From assembly GCF_917563885.1 (NCBI RefSeq), contig NZ_CAKJTG010000001.1, positions 1-64,000 of the forward strand: 64,000 bases of DNA. Direction: 5' to 3'. Shown here piece by piece: positions 35,599 to 44,718 of this stretch; within the stretch, counting starts at the first letter, position 1, and the number at the start of each line of letters is the position of its first letter. The notes under the pieces are model-generated. The model ran no database searches and was not told the origin of the DNA. It saw nothing but the letters and a program-made list of their open reading frames with translations. The position numbers were made by a program, and so were the translations under genes. Origin of the DNA: Pseudoneobacillus rhizosphaerae (GTDB lineage Bacteria; Bacillota; Bacilli; Bacillales; Cytobacillaceae).

Positions 35599-36429
35599 AT
35601 GGGCATTGGATATATTAATGGGAAATTTACAAATTTAGATGAGTTGGTCTTACCAATAGATGAAAGAGGGCATCAATTTGGGGATGGCGTATACGAGGTC
35701 ATTCGTGTATATAATGGTACTCCATTTATGTTAGACGAACATCTAGATCGGTTAATAAATAGCTCAAAAGCCATCAAGCTACCCATTACTCAAACAGTGG
35801 AAGATTTTAAAAATCTTATCCTGGAGGCAGTGGATAAATCTCAATTAATGGATTGTAATGTCTACATGCAAATTACAAGAGGGATTGTTACAAGAAATCA
35901 TCTTTTCCCTACTGTACCTGTTTCAATCACAATGACCGTTAGACCAGCCAAACTTATTTCTCAAACGACTAGAGAAAAAGGTGAAACAGCTATATTCCAT
36001 GAGGATGAACGTTGGGCAAATTGTTATATTAAATCTCTTAATCTTTTACCAAATATTTTAGCGAAGCAAACTGCCTTTGAAGCAGGATGTTATGAGGCAA
36101 TTTTAGTAAGAGATGGCTATGTGACTGAGGCATCGAGCTCAAATGTATTCATTATAAAAGACGGTAAGGTTTTTACAACCCCCCTTTCTAAGCAGATTCT
36201 ACCTGGGATAACTCGAATGGCTGTAAAAAATGCAACCAATTTATTAAATATAGATTTTATTGATAAAAATTTCACACCGGAGGAACTTCTAGAGGCAGAC
36301 GAAGTATTTGTAACCAGTACAACTTCAGAGGTATTGCCGATTGTAAAGGTTGACGGTAAGCTGATCGGTACGGGGAAACCAGGTGAAGTCACAAATAGGA
36401 TTTACCAACAATTTTTAAAATTGATTTAA
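35599..36429 (+). CDS. dat: D-amino-acid aminotransferase
   Basis: 276-aa fold-type IV PLP enzyme (D-alanine:2-oxoglutarate type). Starts MGIGYINGKF; the catalytic Lys145 lies in YIKSLNLLPNIL at the same number as in the studied Bacillus D-AAT. PLP contacts are in TEASSSNVFI and VTSTTSEVLPI. It makes D-Glu or other D-amino acids, or degrades them. SD AAAAAGGAGCAAC. It precedes M19 dipeptidase and DmpA-type genes with 23-nt and 1-nt gaps, suggesting a shared D-peptide/D-amino-acid role. Confidence 0.95.
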   Translation: MGIGYINGKFTNLDELVLPIDERGHQFGDGVYEVIRVYNGTPFMLDEHLDRLINSSKAIKLPITQTVEDFKNLILEAVDKSQLMDCNVYMQITRGIVTRNHLFPTVPVSITMTVRPAKLISQTTREKGETAIFHEDERWANCYIKSLNLLPNILAKQTAFEAGCYEAILVRDGYVTEASSSNVFIIKDGKVFTTPLSKQILPGITRMAVKNATNLLNIDFIDKNFTPEELLEADEVFVTSTTSEVLPIVKVDGKLIGTGKPGEVTNRIYQQFLKLI

Positions 36430-36452
36430 CAAGAGCGAAGGAGGGGAATTTT

Positions 36453-37397
36453 ATGAACATAATCGATTTTCATTGTGATGCTCTTCTTAAGCTATGGGAA
36501 GCAAAGGGAGTTTTACGATTTGCTGATGCAAAAGAATTAGAAACGAACAAACTCCGTCTACAGCAGGGAAAAGTCAAGGTACAGTGCTTTGCGATATTTA
36601 TTGAACCTGACATAAAAGCCGAACAAAAATTCCAATGTGTTCTAGAGCAAATTGATTATTTCTATCAAGAAGTTCTTGGTAAAAATCCTGAAATGAAGCA
36701 TATCAAAAATTGGGCTGATTTTGACCAATTAAAACCAGGCGAAATTGGGGCCATGTTAACACTTGAAGGTGTTGATGCCATTGGTAATGACTTAACAAAG
36801 TTAAGAATACTGTATCAATTAGGTGTACGTTCTGTAGGTCTAACGTGGAACAATGCTAACCTTGCTGCTGATGGAGCAGGAGAACCTCGCGGGGGCGGAT
36901 TGACTTTATTCGGAAAAGAAATTGTAAAGCTGAACAATGAGTTTCAGGTGTTAACCGATGTATCCCATTTAAGTGAGAGAGCCTTTTGGGATGTGATGGA
37001 GCTTGCCAAGTATCCAATTGCCAGTCATTCTAATTCGCGAGCTCTGTGCGATCATCCTCGTAATTTATTTGATGCTCAGGCAACTGCCATGTTTGAAAAA
37101 GGCGGCATGATTCATGTAGTTTATTGTCCTCCGTTTGTGAAGAAGGATGGAAAGGCAAGCGTATCTGATATTGTAAGGCATATAGATCGTTTCTGCTCAT
37201 TAGGTGGAGTAAAGCAAATTGGCTTAGGCTCTGACTTTGATGGTATTTCTACATATGTAGCAGGGTTAGAGGATTCCTCTAAGAGTCAAAATTTAATCAA
37301 TGAATTATTAAAGAATTTTAAAGAAGAAGAAGTAAAAGGATTTGCATACAAAAATTTCTTGAATCATCGTCCAAAAGCTGTTTCTTTGGAGGGGTAA
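36453..37397 (+). CDS. Dipeptidase, M19 (renal/membrane dipeptidase) family
   Basis: 314-aa TIM-barrel zinc peptidase. Metal ligands: HCD in DFHCDALLKL, Glu in LTLEGVDAIG, His in LTDVSHLSERAFWD and ASHSNSRAL, Asp in LGSDFDGI. M19 enzymes cleave dipeptides and often accept D-residues at the C-terminal position. The chain has no signal peptide, so it is cytoplasmic. SD GAAGGAGGGG. Middle gene of the dat operon. Confidence 0.92.
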   Translation: MNIIDFHCDALLKLWEAKGVLRFADAKELETNKLRLQQGKVKVQCFAIFIEPDIKAEQKFQCVLEQIDYFYQEVLGKNPEMKHIKNWADFDQLKPGEIGAMLTLEGVDAIGNDLTKLRILYQLGVRSVGLTWNNANLAADGAGEPRGGGLTLFGKEIVKLNNEFQVLTDVSHLSERAFWDVMELAKYPIASHSNSRALCDHPRNLFDAQATAMFEKGGMIHVVYCPPFVKKDGKASVSDIVRHIDRFCSLGGVKQIGLGSDFDGISTYVAGLEDSSKSQNLINELLKNFKEEEVKGFAYKNFLNHRPKAVSLEG

Positions 37398-37398
37398 G

Positions 37399-38451
37399 AT
37401 GAAAATTAGAGAAGCAGGGGTCGTAATTGGCTCTCTACCAACTGGACGAAAAAACTGTATTACCGACGTTTCAGGTGTGAAAGTTGGTCATGTAACTGTA
37501 GATTATCGGTTAGATGAAGCTAATGAGGAATTTGCCTGCACTGGAGTAACGGCTATTCTGCCACATGGTGGTAATCTTTTTAAAGAAAAGGTAACCGCAG
37601 CCAGTTACGTTCTTAATGGATTTGGGAAAACTACTGGTCTTATTCAAGTGAATGAACTTGGGGTAATTGAATCTCCCATTATGCTTACAAATACGTTTGG
37701 TGTGCCTGCTGTTACCCAAGGGACATTACAATACATGTTAGAGACCAATCCTGAAATCGGTGATACTACAGGAACGATTAATATTGTTGTTGGTGAATGT
37801 AATGATAGTTATTTGAATTCTATTCGGAAATTCCCAGTTCAAGCGGAACACGCCATTGAAGCGATTAAAAAAGCTACAAATGAAGTGGTAGATGAAGGGG
37901 CAGTTGGTGCTGGAAAAGGAATGGTCTGTTTTGGATACAAAGGTGGTATTGGATCCTCCTCTAGAATTGTACAAAGTGGGAACGAGGAACAATATACAAT
38001 TGGTTGTTTAGTTCTTACTAATTTTGGGAAAAAGGAAGAGTTTCAAGCACAAAAATATCTCTGCGACAAGGTTGAAAATCATACAGGTCTATCTGAAACC
38101 GCGGATGGTTCAATCATTATGGTGCTAGCTACGGATGCTCCTTTAAATGAACGGCAGCTATTAAGAGTAGCAAAACGTTGTGGAATTGGTCTTGGTCGGA
38201 CAGGAAGTCATTTTAGTCATGGAAGCGGGGATATTGTTATCGCGTTTTCTACTGCTAATAGTCATTCTCATGTTCTAGAACAACTTTATGTCGAATCCCT
38301 TTCATTAAGGGAAGACAATCCCCTTTTTAATCAATTATTTACTGCTGCAGCGGAAGTAACCGAGGAAGCCATTGTCAATTCCTTATCCCAAGCGGAAACA
38401 ACATATGGTAGAGCGGGAAGAGTGGTTCATCACTACCCTTTTCATCAATAG
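37399..38451 (+). CDS. P1/S58 family aminopeptidase (DmpA-like)
   Basis: 350-aa Ntn-type self-processing hydrolase. Conserved stretches: NCITDVSGVKVGHVTV near the N-terminus, GAVGAGKGMVCFGYKGGIGSSSR around the expected autocleavage/nucleophile region, and GRTGSHFSHGSGDI. The family includes D-aminopeptidase DmpA and beta-peptidyl aminopeptidases. ATG overlaps the end of the SD-bearing M19 stop region (GGAGGGGTAAG). Together with dat and the M19 enzyme it suggests salvage of D-amino-acid peptides, perhaps from peptidoglycan. Confidence 0.9.
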   Translation: MKIREAGVVIGSLPTGRKNCITDVSGVKVGHVTVDYRLDEANEEFACTGVTAILPHGGNLFKEKVTAASYVLNGFGKTTGLIQVNELGVIESPIMLTNTFGVPAVTQGTLQYMLETNPEIGDTTGTINIVVGECNDSYLNSIRKFPVQAEHAIEAIKKATNEVVDEGAVGAGKGMVCFGYKGGIGSSSRIVQSGNEEQYTIGCLVLTNFGKKEEFQAQKYLCDKVENHTGLSETADGSIIMVLATDAPLNERQLLRVAKRCGIGLGRTGSHFSHGSGDIVIAFSTANSHSHVLEQLYVESLSLREDNPLFNQLFTAAAEVTEEAIVNSLSQAETTYGRAGRVVHHYPFHQ

Positions 38452-38455
38452 GTTT

Positions 38456-38489
38456 AACAAGGACACATATGCGGATGTGTCCTTGTTAC
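38456..38489 (+). terminator. Terminator of the dat operon
   Basis: AACAAGGACACAT pairs perfectly with ATGTGTCCTTGTT; a short T-rich stretch follows. Confidence 0.75.
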
Positions 38490-38543
38490 ATTTTATTGAT
38501 GTATAATAAGGATAGATTTTACATAATAAGGAGTTTAAAAATA

Positions 38544-39299
38544 ATGAAACTTGTATCATGGAATGTTAACGGACTTAGGGCATGTGTGGGTAAAGGCTTT
38601 TTAGATTATTTTCATCAAGTGAATGCAGATATTTTTTGTGTGCAAGAAACAAAATTACAAGAAGGACAAATTAACCTAGAGTTAGAAGGGTATACACAAC
38701 ACTGGAATTATGCTGTTAAAAAAGGGTATTCTGGGACAGCTATTTTTTCAAAAAATAAACCACTTTCAGTTCAATACGGTATTGGTTTAGAAGAATATGA
38801 TGCTGAAGGTCGATCGATAACATTGGAATACGATACCTTCTATCTTGTGAATGTTTACACGCCAAATTCACAGCGGGACTTAGCCAGACTTCCTTTCCGT
38901 TTAGCTTGGGAGGACCATTTGAAGGAGTATTTGTTGAAATTAGATGAGCAAAAGCCAGTCATACTCTGTGGTGATTTAAATGTCGCTCATAACGAAATTG
39001 ACTTGAAGAATTCGAAAACCAATAAAGGGAATTCTGGATTTACGGATGAAGAAAGAGGAAAGATGGGGCATTTATTAAGTAACGGCTTCGTTGATTCCTA
39101 TCGTTATTTATATCCTGATTTTGAGGGTGCTTATACTTGGTGGTCATACATGAATAAAGTTAGGGAACGAAATATTGGATGGAGGATTGATTATTTTATT
39201 CTTTCTGAACGAATTGCAGGTAACATGGTAGATGCCAAGATTCACTCGGAGATAATGGGAAGTGATCACTGTCCTGTAGTACTTGAAATAGAGATTTAA
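38544..39299 (+). CDS. exoA: Exodeoxyribonuclease III (AP endonuclease)
   Basis: 251 aa of the ExoIII/APE1 family. Motifs: MKLVSWNVNGLRA, FCVQETKLQ (metal Glu), CGDLNVAHNEIDL, WRIDYFILS and GSDHCPVVLEI (catalytic His). Acts on abasic sites and 3' blocks. The frame opens at 38469, but ATG 38544 follows AAGGAGT and matches the family N-terminus. Monocistronic. Confidence 0.96.
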   Translation: MKLVSWNVNGLRACVGKGFLDYFHQVNADIFCVQETKLQEGQINLELEGYTQHWNYAVKKGYSGTAIFSKNKPLSVQYGIGLEEYDAEGRSITLEYDTFYLVNVYTPNSQRDLARLPFRLAWEDHLKEYLLKLDEQKPVILCGDLNVAHNEIDLKNSKTNKGNSGFTDEERGKMGHLLSNGFVDSYRYLYPDFEGAYTWWSYMNKVRERNIGWRIDYFILSERIAGNMVDAKIHSEIMGSDHCPVVLEIEI

Positions 39300-39398
39300 A
39301 CATGAGGATTGATTTTTTTGATATTTAGTAACTTTTTAAAATAATGATGCAAACTAAAATTACATGGATACCTATAAAAAGGGGGGACAATTACCATT

Positions 39399-41975
39399 AT
39401 GAGTAGCATAGAAATGATTTATCCATTAGCCATACAGCATACAAAACAAAAAATTTATGATGATATCGATCACTATTTAGAAAATAAAGAGATAACGCCA
39501 TCCTTTAATGAGTATCTCGCAGATAGAAATCATTATATTGAGCAAATTTGGGTGAATGTTTGGTTAAATTCGGCCACCAATAAAGTTTCTAAAAGTGAAA
39601 AAAAGCAATTTTTAGTCGAAAAAGGGTTTGAGGTTGAAGGGGTCGATCGTAAATTAATCAATACTCTATTTCGAAATGAAATAAGAAGCTATCAACCTTT
39701 TCAAGTAGTGGATTGGTTAAATACTACCTTTAAAAATCAAGAAGAAAAATGGATAGAAAGACATGGACGAGCAAGAAAAAGATTCTTAAATCGGGAGTCA
39801 GAAGAACAGCTTTTTGAGCAGAGAAGACAAGTTCAGGATGAAATAGATAATGAAATTACCGAAATCATCCATGAATTAGAAGAGGTATTATTTTTAAAAA
39901 CTCGACACTATGTTTCCGTTCAACTGAAAAATGATTTTACGAATAAAGTGAAATATAAAAAAATAGATACCTTTGCTCTCGAATTAAAATTAGAAGAGGA
40001 AGGAAAGTTTAATCCTGCTTCCTTTACTATAGTTGCTGAGTTTTTAGAAGAGTTAACGGGAGATATTCATAAAACCTTACATGGGGGAAGAACTCATTTT
40101 GAATATGAAACTTATTACTTTGAATATGAAAGATTAATCGGTGAATTCTTATTTGAAACGACCTCAAATCTAGTACTAGAGCACTTGCCTACTGATTTAG
40201 TCCAAAAATACGAGGAATTGTTTGAAGAAAGCATTAATGATTTGGATGAAGATATGATTGAGGAACCACTCTATGATTTAATTGAAAATTTCTACTCAAA
40301 ACTACAGGAGGAGTATGTAGAGGACCTTCTAAAGCTCTCAGAAATCCCTTTTGATGAAGAAAAACATCGCGATTTATTAGCCCATGACCGGGCTGCCTGG
40401 GCTAAAAAGAAAATAGAAGAGCTCGCTGAACTGGAACGGAAGAAACAAGAAGAGTCGAGGATGCTTGAAGATATATTTGGTAGAGAATATAGTCCTTCCT
40501 ATGGTAGAAATATTCAATACGTACTTCATATTGGGGAAACCAATACTGGTAAAACACATCAAGCATTAGAAAAAATGAAGGAAGCAGAAAGTGGCTTATA
40601 CTTAGCGCCGTTACGACTTTTAGCACTTGAAGTATATGACAAATTGAATAATGAAGGAACTCCATGTAATTTAAAAACAGGAGAAGAGGAAAAGGTTGTT
40701 CAAAATGCCCAACATATATCTTGCACGGTAGAAATGTTCCATGAAAAGGATTTTTACGGGGTCATTGTGATTGATGAGGCACAAATGATTACCGACAAGG
40801 ACCGAGGCTTTTCTTGGTATAAGGCAATAACAAAAGCGAATGCCAATGAAGTACATATTATTGGAAGTAAAAATTCAAAATCGATGGTATTAAAGCTATT
40901 AGGTGATGCAGATATCGTTATTAACGAGTATAGCCGTGATATTCCGCTTGAGGTTGAATCGAAAACTTTTAAGTTGAACGATGTGAAAAAAGGTGACGCA
41001 CTAATTTGCTTCTCGCGAAAAAGAGTATTAGAAAATGCTGCCCGCCTTCAAAGAGCTGGACATTCTGTCAGTATGATCTATGGGAGCATGCCACCTGAGA
41101 CTAGGCAAAAGCAGGTTCAACGATTTATCAAAGGAGAAACAAAGGTAATCGTCTCTACCGATGCAATTGGAATGGGGCTTAATCTACCTATTCGACGAAT
41201 TGTCTTTTTAGAAAATGATAAATTCGATGGGACAAAAAGACGTCGATTAACATCTCAAGAAGTGAAGCAAATTGCGGGCCGTGCTGGTAGGAAAGGTATC
41301 TACAATATCGGAAAAGTTGCTTTTATGACCGATATTAAGTTAATGAATGAACTTTTAGAGAAAGAAGATATACCTGTTCACGAATTTGCCATTGCCCCAA
41401 CTACAACCGTTTTTGAACGTTTCCAAAGATATTACCGTGACCTAGGTACTTTTTTTGAACTGTGGGAAATTTTCAAATCTCCAAAAGGGACGAAGAAAGC
41501 GACATTATCAGAAGAACGTGAGCTTTATGAGCTGATTCGAGGTACTGATATTGAAGCAAGACTTCCGATGGTTGATTTATATGGCTTTTTGCATATGCCT
41601 TTTTCACAAAAGGAGCCAGAGCTTATTCAGCAATGGCAACAAAATATGTTTGCCATTGTAGAGGGTGTAGAACTACCCGAACCTAGAATTAAAAAACGAA
41701 CACTTGAAGATTTAGAGCTTACCTATAAGGCAATTGGCCTTCATCTTTTATTCCTATACCGTCTTGGTCATCGGACGGAAGCTTTATATTGGGAACGTCT
41801 ACGTGCAGAAATTAGTGATGATGTTCATGAAAGCCTAAAGAAAGAAGTTAAAACATTAACGAAAAAGTGTAAAAATTGTGGGAAGAAGCTATCGTTAGAG
41901 CATGAGTTTCCGATTTGCAATGGCTGTTATGAATCACGCTACCGACGTCATTCGGATCAACATGATTGGTACTAA
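39399..41975 (+). CDS. Suv3-like RNA/DNA helicase
   Basis: 858-aa superfamily 2 helicase. Walker A variant GETNTGKTH (around residues 378-386) and DEAQ box VIDEAQM are typical of Suv3, the mitochondrial degradosome helicase. Motif V is VSTDAIGMGLNLP and motif VI is QIAGRAGRKG. About 370 N-terminal residues are acidic, helical and unlike anything I recognise. The C-terminus has a zinc-ribbon-like CKNCGKK...CNGCY. Probably involved in RNA metabolism. GGGGGGACAA SD. Monocistronic or with the next gene (33-nt gap). Confidence 0.9.
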   Translation: MSSIEMIYPLAIQHTKQKIYDDIDHYLENKEITPSFNEYLADRNHYIEQIWVNVWLNSATNKVSKSEKKQFLVEKGFEVEGVDRKLINTLFRNEIRSYQPFQVVDWLNTTFKNQEEKWIERHGRARKRFLNRESEEQLFEQRRQVQDEIDNEITEIIHELEEVLFLKTRHYVSVQLKNDFTNKVKYKKIDTFALELKLEEEGKFNPASFTIVAEFLEELTGDIHKTLHGGRTHFEYETYYFEYERLIGEFLFETTSNLVLEHLPTDLVQKYEELFEESINDLDEDMIEEPLYDLIENFYSKLQEEYVEDLLKLSEIPFDEEKHRDLLAHDRAAWAKKKIEELAELERKKQEESRMLEDIFGREYSPSYGRNIQYVLHIGETNTGKTHQALEKMKEAESGLYLAPLRLLALEVYDKLNNEGTPCNLKTGEEEKVVQNAQHISCTVEMFHEKDFYGVIVIDEAQMITDKDRGFSWYKAITKANANEVHIIGSKNSKSMVLKLLGDADIVINEYSRDIPLEVESKTFKLNDVKKGDALICFSRKRVLENAARLQRAGHSVSMIYGSMPPETRQKQVQRFIKGETKVIVSTDAIGMGLNLPIRRIVFLENDKFDGTKRRRLTSQEVKQIAGRAGRKGIYNIGKVAFMTDIKLMNELLEKEDIPVHEFAIAPTTTVFERFQRYYRDLGTFFELWEIFKSPKGTKKATLSEERELYELIRGTDIEARLPMVDLYGFLHMPFSQKEPELIQQWQQNMFAIVEGVELPEPRIKKRTLEDLELTYKAIGLHLLFLYRLGHRTEALYWERLRAEISDDVHESLKKEVKTLTKKCKNCGKKLSLEHEFPICNGCYESRYRRHSDQHDWY

Positions 41976-42008
41976 ATTGAATCTAGATTGTATAAAAGGA
42001 GCAATGGG

Positions 42009-42788
42009 GTGAAAAATTTTACAGTCAAGTTAACATACGTGATATCACTCGTAACTCTTACCCTTTTCTTAGTAGGATTTACTTGGACCTTACAAAATCA
42101 ATTCTTTAGTGAAAAGACGACCAATGTTGTTGTTAAAGAGGAAATGGTTAAAAAGGATCAAAATGATCAAAATAAAACAATTGTCGCACTAGGTGATTCA
42201 TTAACTAGAGGCACGGGAGATATTGAAGGAAAGGGTTATATTGGTTACTTAGTAGAGGAATTAGAAGACAAGACAAACGAGAAAATCACGCTACAAAACC
42301 TAGGTGTGAAGGGGTATCGATCTGAACAATTGGTTAATCAGCTTCAACAAACAGGAGTTAAAGAGCAATTGAAAAATGCGGATCTTATTCTCATTACAAT
42401 AGGTGGTAATGATTTATTTCAAAGTGGACAAACAATTATGGACTTAAATCTTGAAAATATAGATCGTCTTAGAGAACAATACCTTAAGAACTTGGGGAAA
42501 ATCATAGTTGATTTAAGGGTATTGAATAAAGAGGCTACTATTTTCTTCGTTGGCCTATATAATCCATTTATTGATTTGAATGATGCAGCACTAATGACGA
42601 AGGCAGTACGGCATTGGAACTTTGAAACGAGTGAATTATTGGACAAGCATCCACAAACGGTGTTCGTTCCTACCTTTGATTTATTCCAGTTAAAGGTTAA
42701 TGACTATTTATATACAGATAAGTTCCATCCCAACACTAAGGGGTACAAGTTAATAGCAGAACGTGTATCCTCATTAATTACATGGTAA
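42009..42788 (+). CDS. SGNH/GDSL-family esterase or lipase, membrane-anchored (YpmR-like)
   Basis: 259 aa. One N-terminal transmembrane anchor (VKLTYVISLVTLTLFLVGF), then block I ALGDSLTRGTGD (Ser nucleophile), block III ITIGGNDLF and block V DKFHPNTKGY (Asp and His). The catalytic domain is outside the cell. GTG 42009 sits 7 nt after AAAGGAG; the frame is open to 41988. Followed closely by an ABC exporter (12-nt gap). Substrate unknown. Confidence 0.88.
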   Translation: MKNFTVKLTYVISLVTLTLFLVGFTWTLQNQFFSEKTTNVVVKEEMVKKDQNDQNKTIVALGDSLTRGTGDIEGKGYIGYLVEELEDKTNEKITLQNLGVKGYRSEQLVNQLQQTGVKEQLKNADLILITIGGNDLFQSGQTIMDLNLENIDRLREQYLKNLGKIIVDLRVLNKEATIFFVGLYNPFIDLNDAALMTKAVRHWNFETSELLDKHPQTVFVPTFDLFQLKVNDYLYTDKFHPNTKGYKLIAERVSSLITW

Positions 42789-42800
42789 GGGAGCGGGAAA

Positions 42801-43712
42801 ATGAGCGAGGTCACACTTTCTGTAAAAAATTTACGCAAAGCAATTGGAAAAAGAGAAATCATTAAAGGCGTTAATTTTGAATTAAAAAGAGGAGAGGTTT
42901 TTGGTTTTTTAGGGCCGAATGGTGCAGGGAAAACAACAACGATTCGGATGCTTGTTGGATTAATTAAACCTACTTCAGGTTCCATTGAGATTTGTGGTTA
43001 TAATGTCGTAACTGATTTTACAAAAGCGATGAGTTATTTAGGCTGTATTGTCGAAAACCCAGAAATGTATTCTTATTTATCTGGTTGGGAAAATCTTCAA
43101 CATTTTGCTAGAATGTTGCCAAAAGTGGACCAAAATCATATCGAAGAAGTGGTAAATTTAGTAAGGCTTCAAGAACGAATTCATGATCCTGTGAAAACGT
43201 ATTCTTTAGGGATGAGACAAAGACTTGGAATAGCCCAAGCGTTGCTGGGAAAACCTTCTCTACTTATTTTAGATGAGCCAACCAATGGTCTTGACCCAAT
43301 GGGTATTAGGGAAATGCGTAGCTTTATACGGTATCTTGCTGAGACCGAAGGGTTAACGGTATTGGTATCTAGTCATTTACTTAGTGAAATCCAATTAATG
43401 TGCGATCGAGTTGCAATCATTACTAAAGGTGAAATAATCAAAGTTGATTCAGTAGATAATCTATTAACTCTTCAAGAACGTTTAATCTGGAAAGTTTGCC
43501 CGATAGAAAAAGCTGAAGTTATATTAAGTAAATATACAAACGTTACTAAATCAGGTGATGAAGAACTTATTACGCCATTTATCGAAGGTGAGACAGCATT
43601 ATGGAACAAAAGCCTAATCGAAAACGGAGTTGAGGTTAAGGAGATGAATCGAAAACTTCCTGCATTAGAGGATTTATTCTTGGAAATGACAGGGGGGGAA
43701 TCTGTTGATTAA
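42801..43712 (+). CDS. ABC transporter ATP-binding protein (CcmA/DRA family)
   Basis: 303 aa. Walker A GPNGAGKTTT, signature YSLGMRQRLGIAQALL, Walker B LLILDEPTNGLD, and an H-loop in VSSHLLSEIQ. The C-terminal ~90 aa is the variable domain of exporters of this group. Overlaps the permease gene by 8 nt, so the two are translationally coupled. Substrate not predictable. Confidence 0.93.
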   Translation: MSEVTLSVKNLRKAIGKREIIKGVNFELKRGEVFGFLGPNGAGKTTTIRMLVGLIKPTSGSIEICGYNVVTDFTKAMSYLGCIVENPEMYSYLSGWENLQHFARMLPKVDQNHIEEVVNLVRLQERIHDPVKTYSLGMRQRLGIAQALLGKPSLLILDEPTNGLDPMGIREMRSFIRYLAETEGLTVLVSSHLLSEIQLMCDRVAIITKGEIIKVDSVDNLLTLQERLIWKVCPIEKAEVILSKYTNVTKSGDEELITPFIEGETALWNKSLIENGVEVKEMNRKLPALEDLFLEMTGGESVD

Positions 43713-44685
43713 TTTAGTACATAATGAAATGCTTAAAATTGTTCGCAGAAAAAAACTAGTCTATGTGGCTTTAATTATTGCTGTTCTCGTTAGCCTATTT
43801 ACATATGCCCAGTTTAAAGAAATTGAAAGAAGGATTGAAAGAGTAGGCTCAATAGATTGGCGTACAACATTGCAGCAGCAAATTATTGATACGCAAAATC
43901 GATTGACGAGCAGTGGGATATCAGAGGAATGGAAAGGCCAGTTAAGTTTGAGAATTCAGCAACAGCAATATTATCTTGATCACAATGTTAACCCAATGGA
44001 ACCGGGTGCTCCTACCTTTACCCGAACATTTGCTGAAAATTCAATAACTTTATTCTTGCCTCTAATGGTTATGGTCATCGCGGCTGATCTCGTATCCTCT
44101 GAAAGAAGTGCAGGAACAATTAAGCTATTGCTTACAAGGCCAGTAAAACGATGGAAAATCCTTTTAAGTAAATATGTTGCTCTAATCCTGTCAGTATCTA
44201 TCATTATTTTTATGTATGGGTTCCTATCCTACATGATTTCTGGCATAGTTTTTGGGTACCAAGGATGGTCTGCTCCCATCCTAACAGGGTTTACAAGTGA
44301 AGCGGGAGAATTAATAACAAGTTCAGCTCAAATGATACCGCAGTGGCAATATCTCTTTATGGAATTTAGCTTAGTTTGGTTTGTGGCCGTCATTGTTGGT
44401 ACGATAACCTTCATGCTTTCCGTATTAATTAGAAGCACCCCAGTTGGTATGGGTGTCATGCTAGCCGCTTTGATATCTGGAGCCATTTTAAGTAATATGG
44501 TTTCTTCCTGGGAGACTGCCAAATATTTTTTCATGATAAACCTTGATTTAACAGCTTATTTAGCGGGAAATGCACCACCTATCGAAGGAATGACGTTAGG
44601 GTTTTCGTTGGTAGTCCTTACAATTTCGGGTCTCGTTGCTATACTAATTTCATTTATTGTATTTATTAAGCAAGATGTCTATTAA
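43705..44685 (+). CDS. ABC-2 type transporter permease
   Basis: 326 aa. One N-terminal helix (LVYVALIIAVLVSLFTYA), a long extracytoplasmic region with QQQIIDTQNRLTSSG, then about five helices. The motif ERSAGTIKLLLTRPVKR is typical of ABC-2 permeases. TTG 43705 lies 4 nt after the G-rich SD inside the end of the ATPase gene. It ends just before a bidirectional terminator. Confidence 0.92.
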   Translation: MINLVHNEMLKIVRRKKLVYVALIIAVLVSLFTYAQFKEIERRIERVGSIDWRTTLQQQIIDTQNRLTSSGISEEWKGQLSLRIQQQQYYLDHNVNPMEPGAPTFTRTFAENSITLFLPLMVMVIAADLVSSERSAGTIKLLLTRPVKRWKILLSKYVALILSVSIIIFMYGFLSYMISGIVFGYQGWSAPILTGFTSEAGELITSSAQMIPQWQYLFMEFSLVWFVAVIVGTITFMLSVLIRSTPVGMGVMLAALISGAILSNMVSSWETAKYFFMINLDLTAYLAGNAPPIEGMTLGFSLVVLTISGLVAILISFIVFIKQDVY

Positions 44686-44686
44686 A

Positions 44687-44718
44687 AAAAGAGTTCCGAA
44701 TTCATTCGGGACTCTTTT
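44687..44718. terminator. Bidirectional terminator between convergent genes
   Basis: AAAAGAGTTCCGAAT pairs with ATTCGGGACTCTTTT (two internal mismatches/wobbles). It serves the ABC permease and, on the minus strand, the vanW-like gene whose stop lies within it. Confidence 0.8.
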
